Positions 14,725-15,216 of a stretch of DNA of 15,216 nucleotides are shown here, piece by piece. The notes beneath the pieces are model-generated. The model was not told the DNA's origin. It did not search any database and saw nothing but the letters and a program-made list of their open reading frames with translations. The DNA comes from Bacteroidales bacterium (lineage in GTDB: Bacteria; Bacteroidota; Bacteroidia; Bacteroidales; Paludibacteraceae). The position numbers were made by a program, and so were the translations under genes. Numbering within the stretch: the stretch's first letter is position 1; each line of letters starts with the position of its first letter. The stretch is taken from positions 1 through 15,216 of the forward strand of contig JAGHSG010000100.1 of NCBI GenBank assembly GCA_018066005.1, given 5' to 3'.

Positions 14725-14770
14725 TGCCCTTGCGGCTAAGAACGAACGGTGCCACTGGGCATCGTTTTTT
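14725..14770 (+). terminator. Weak candidate terminator for the topB operon
   Basis: TGCCC (14725-14729) can pair with GGGCA (14757-14761), and a run of six T follows at 14765-14770. The stem is short and the loop is long (27 nt), so this is a weak call; no better terminator was found downstream of topB. Confidence 0.25.
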
Positions 14771-14829
14771 GTTTTATACCCTAAAAAGTAGCAAAATGAT
14801 AGCACTTGATAGGCGATTTTTTGTGCAAA

Positions 14830-14865
14830 ATGCAGAAAAAAATGCAGAAAAAAATGCAGAAAAAT
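14830..14865 (+). repeat. 12-bp A-tract repeat directly upstream of a promoter
   Basis: Three units ATGCAGAAAAAA (14830, 14842, 14854; the last ends in T) run into the -33 TTTGC at 14865. The A-tracts are spaced 12 bp apart, close to a helical turn, and could bend DNA or act like an UP element. Confidence 0.85.
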
Positions 14866-14896
14866 TTGCATATATCAAAAATTAGTATTACCTTTG
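14865..14896 (+). promoter_or_regulatory. Promoter for the gene at the right edge
   Basis: TTTGC (14865-14869), a 19-bp spacer and TACCTTTG (14889-14896) match the Bacteroidetes consensus. Transcription would start near 14903, leaving a leader of about 270 nt before the first ATG of the edge gene at 15175. Confidence 0.83.
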
Positions 14897-14902
14897 CTGC
14901 CG

Positions 14903-15174
14903 AATTTTACCGCAAGGGAGAAATCTTGTGGGGAAAATGGCAGAAGTGCATGTAACTTAGCATACGAAAATCTGGAAAATTATTAGTAAGAGTTATTGCA
15001 TGAGTTGCCAGTTTGCATTGTGTTTATTCACTAATTGGTTTATTGGTGTTTAAATGCGCAGGCTAGGACTTGTGTATCTTACTACTTTACTAAAGGTTTT
15101 ATTTCCAGATTGCCTGTATGCTAGAGTTAATACCAAGCTCTAGCCTGTTTCTTATTGTATAACTTTTAAAAAGT
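14903..15174 (+). promoter_or_regulatory. Long structured 5' leader with several inverted repeats
   Basis: The leader has a 5' hairpin, CCGCAAG (14910-14916) with CTTGTGG (14925-14931). It has a long-range perfect 10-bp pairing, AATCTGGAAA (14969-14978) with TTTCCAGATT (15102-15111). It has a 14-nt inverted repeat, CAGGCTAGGACTTG (15059-15072) with CAAGCTCTAGCCTG (15134-15147), 13 of 14 pairing counting one wobble. It has a competing hairpin, GCTAGAG (15120-15126) with CTCTAGC (15138-15144). The 10-bp and 14-nt pairings cross, as in a pseudoknot, and the last two are mutually exclusive. No known riboswitch class was recognised. It may be a regulatory leader. Confidence 0.5.
15054..15143 (+). 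CDS. Possible 29-aa leader peptide
   Basis: ATG at 15054 opens 29 codons (MRRLGLVYLTTLLKVLFPDC, then LYARVNTKL) ending at TAG in the 3' arm of the leader inverted repeat. Eight of 29 residues are Leu. It spans almost exactly the distance between the two arms, as expected of an attenuation peptide, but a frame this short can occur by chance. Confidence 0.2.
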   Translation: MRRLGLVYLTTLLKVLFPDCLYARVNTKL

Positions 15175-15216
15175 ATGAGTATGGATCAAATTATTCAAGA
15201 TGTTATTAATGTGTTA
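15175..15216 (+). CDS. Start of an unidentified gene (14 codons visible)
   Basis: After the long leader, ATG at 15175 opens MSMDQIIQDVINVL to the window edge; an ATG at 15181 is an alternative start. The visible residues form a polar helix without signal-peptide character, so the product is probably cytoplasmic. No family can be named from 14 residues. The promoter at 14865-14896 points into it. Confidence 0.55.
   Translation, partial: MSMDQIIQDVINVL

Noticed and set aside
14662..14871. 69-aa minus-strand frame with MQIFLHFFLHFFLHF start
   Set aside because: It is the translation of the 12-bp and 11-bp tandem repeats, overlaps a good plus-strand promoter and has no protein-like domain.
15059..15147. 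Invertible promoter like those of Bacteroides capsule loci
   Set aside because: The 14-nt arms are imperfect and only about 60 bp apart, and no TAnnTTTG promoter lies between them on either strand.

Overview
The window looks like chromosomal DNA from a Bacteroidales bacterium. Five promoters fit the Bacteroidetes form (TTTG at -33, about 19-20 bp spacer, TAnnTTTG at -7), Shine-Dalgarno sites are weak or absent, and RecF, TopB, the Wza/Wzz pair and a GHL10-type secreted hydrolase all have a Bacteroidales flavour. No tRNA, rRNA, CRISPR, IS element or phage gene was seen.

Left part (1-4164) is on the minus strand. A sigma-54-type response regulator without a DNA-binding domain (2934-4115) is followed by a two-gene membrane/regulator operon (2166-2708, 1567-2157) that ends at a strong intrinsic terminator. 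The 3' arm of that terminator doubles as the -33 element of the next promoter, which drives recF and an overlapping GHL10 family hydrolase that runs off the left edge. recF is interrupted by an in-frame TAG.

Middle part (4150-10416) is on the plus strand and starts from a promoter interleaved with the divergent regulator promoter. It encodes three large secreted modular beta-rich proteins built from shared parts: N-terminal beta domains, OB-fold-like repeats, an aromatic-rich ~100-150 aa module, Ig-like domains, and a common ~26-residue C-terminal tail. The first two probably form one transcript that ends at 8275-8301. The third starts from a near-copy of the first promoter and is followed with almost no gaps by a Wza-type outer-membrane polysaccharide export lipoprotein, a Wzz/GumC-type co-polymerase, and topB (4-nt overlap). 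This arrangement suggests, but does not prove, surface or matrix proteins made together with polysaccharide export machinery. topB has a -1 frameshift near 13618.

Right part (14572-15216) holds minisatellites, a good promoter preceded by 12-bp phased A-tract repeats, a ~270-nt leader with several inverted repeats, and the first 14 codons of an unknown gene.

The most unusual theme is short tandem repeats. An 8-bp repeat (GATTCACC) lies inside both recF and topB and encodes nearly the same peptide. A 7-bp repeat lies elsewhere in recF. One 11-bp repeat family appears in two distant intergenic sites, and a 12-bp repeat abuts a promoter. Both genes with the 8-bp repeat are also broken, by independent lesions that may be real or may be sequencing errors.
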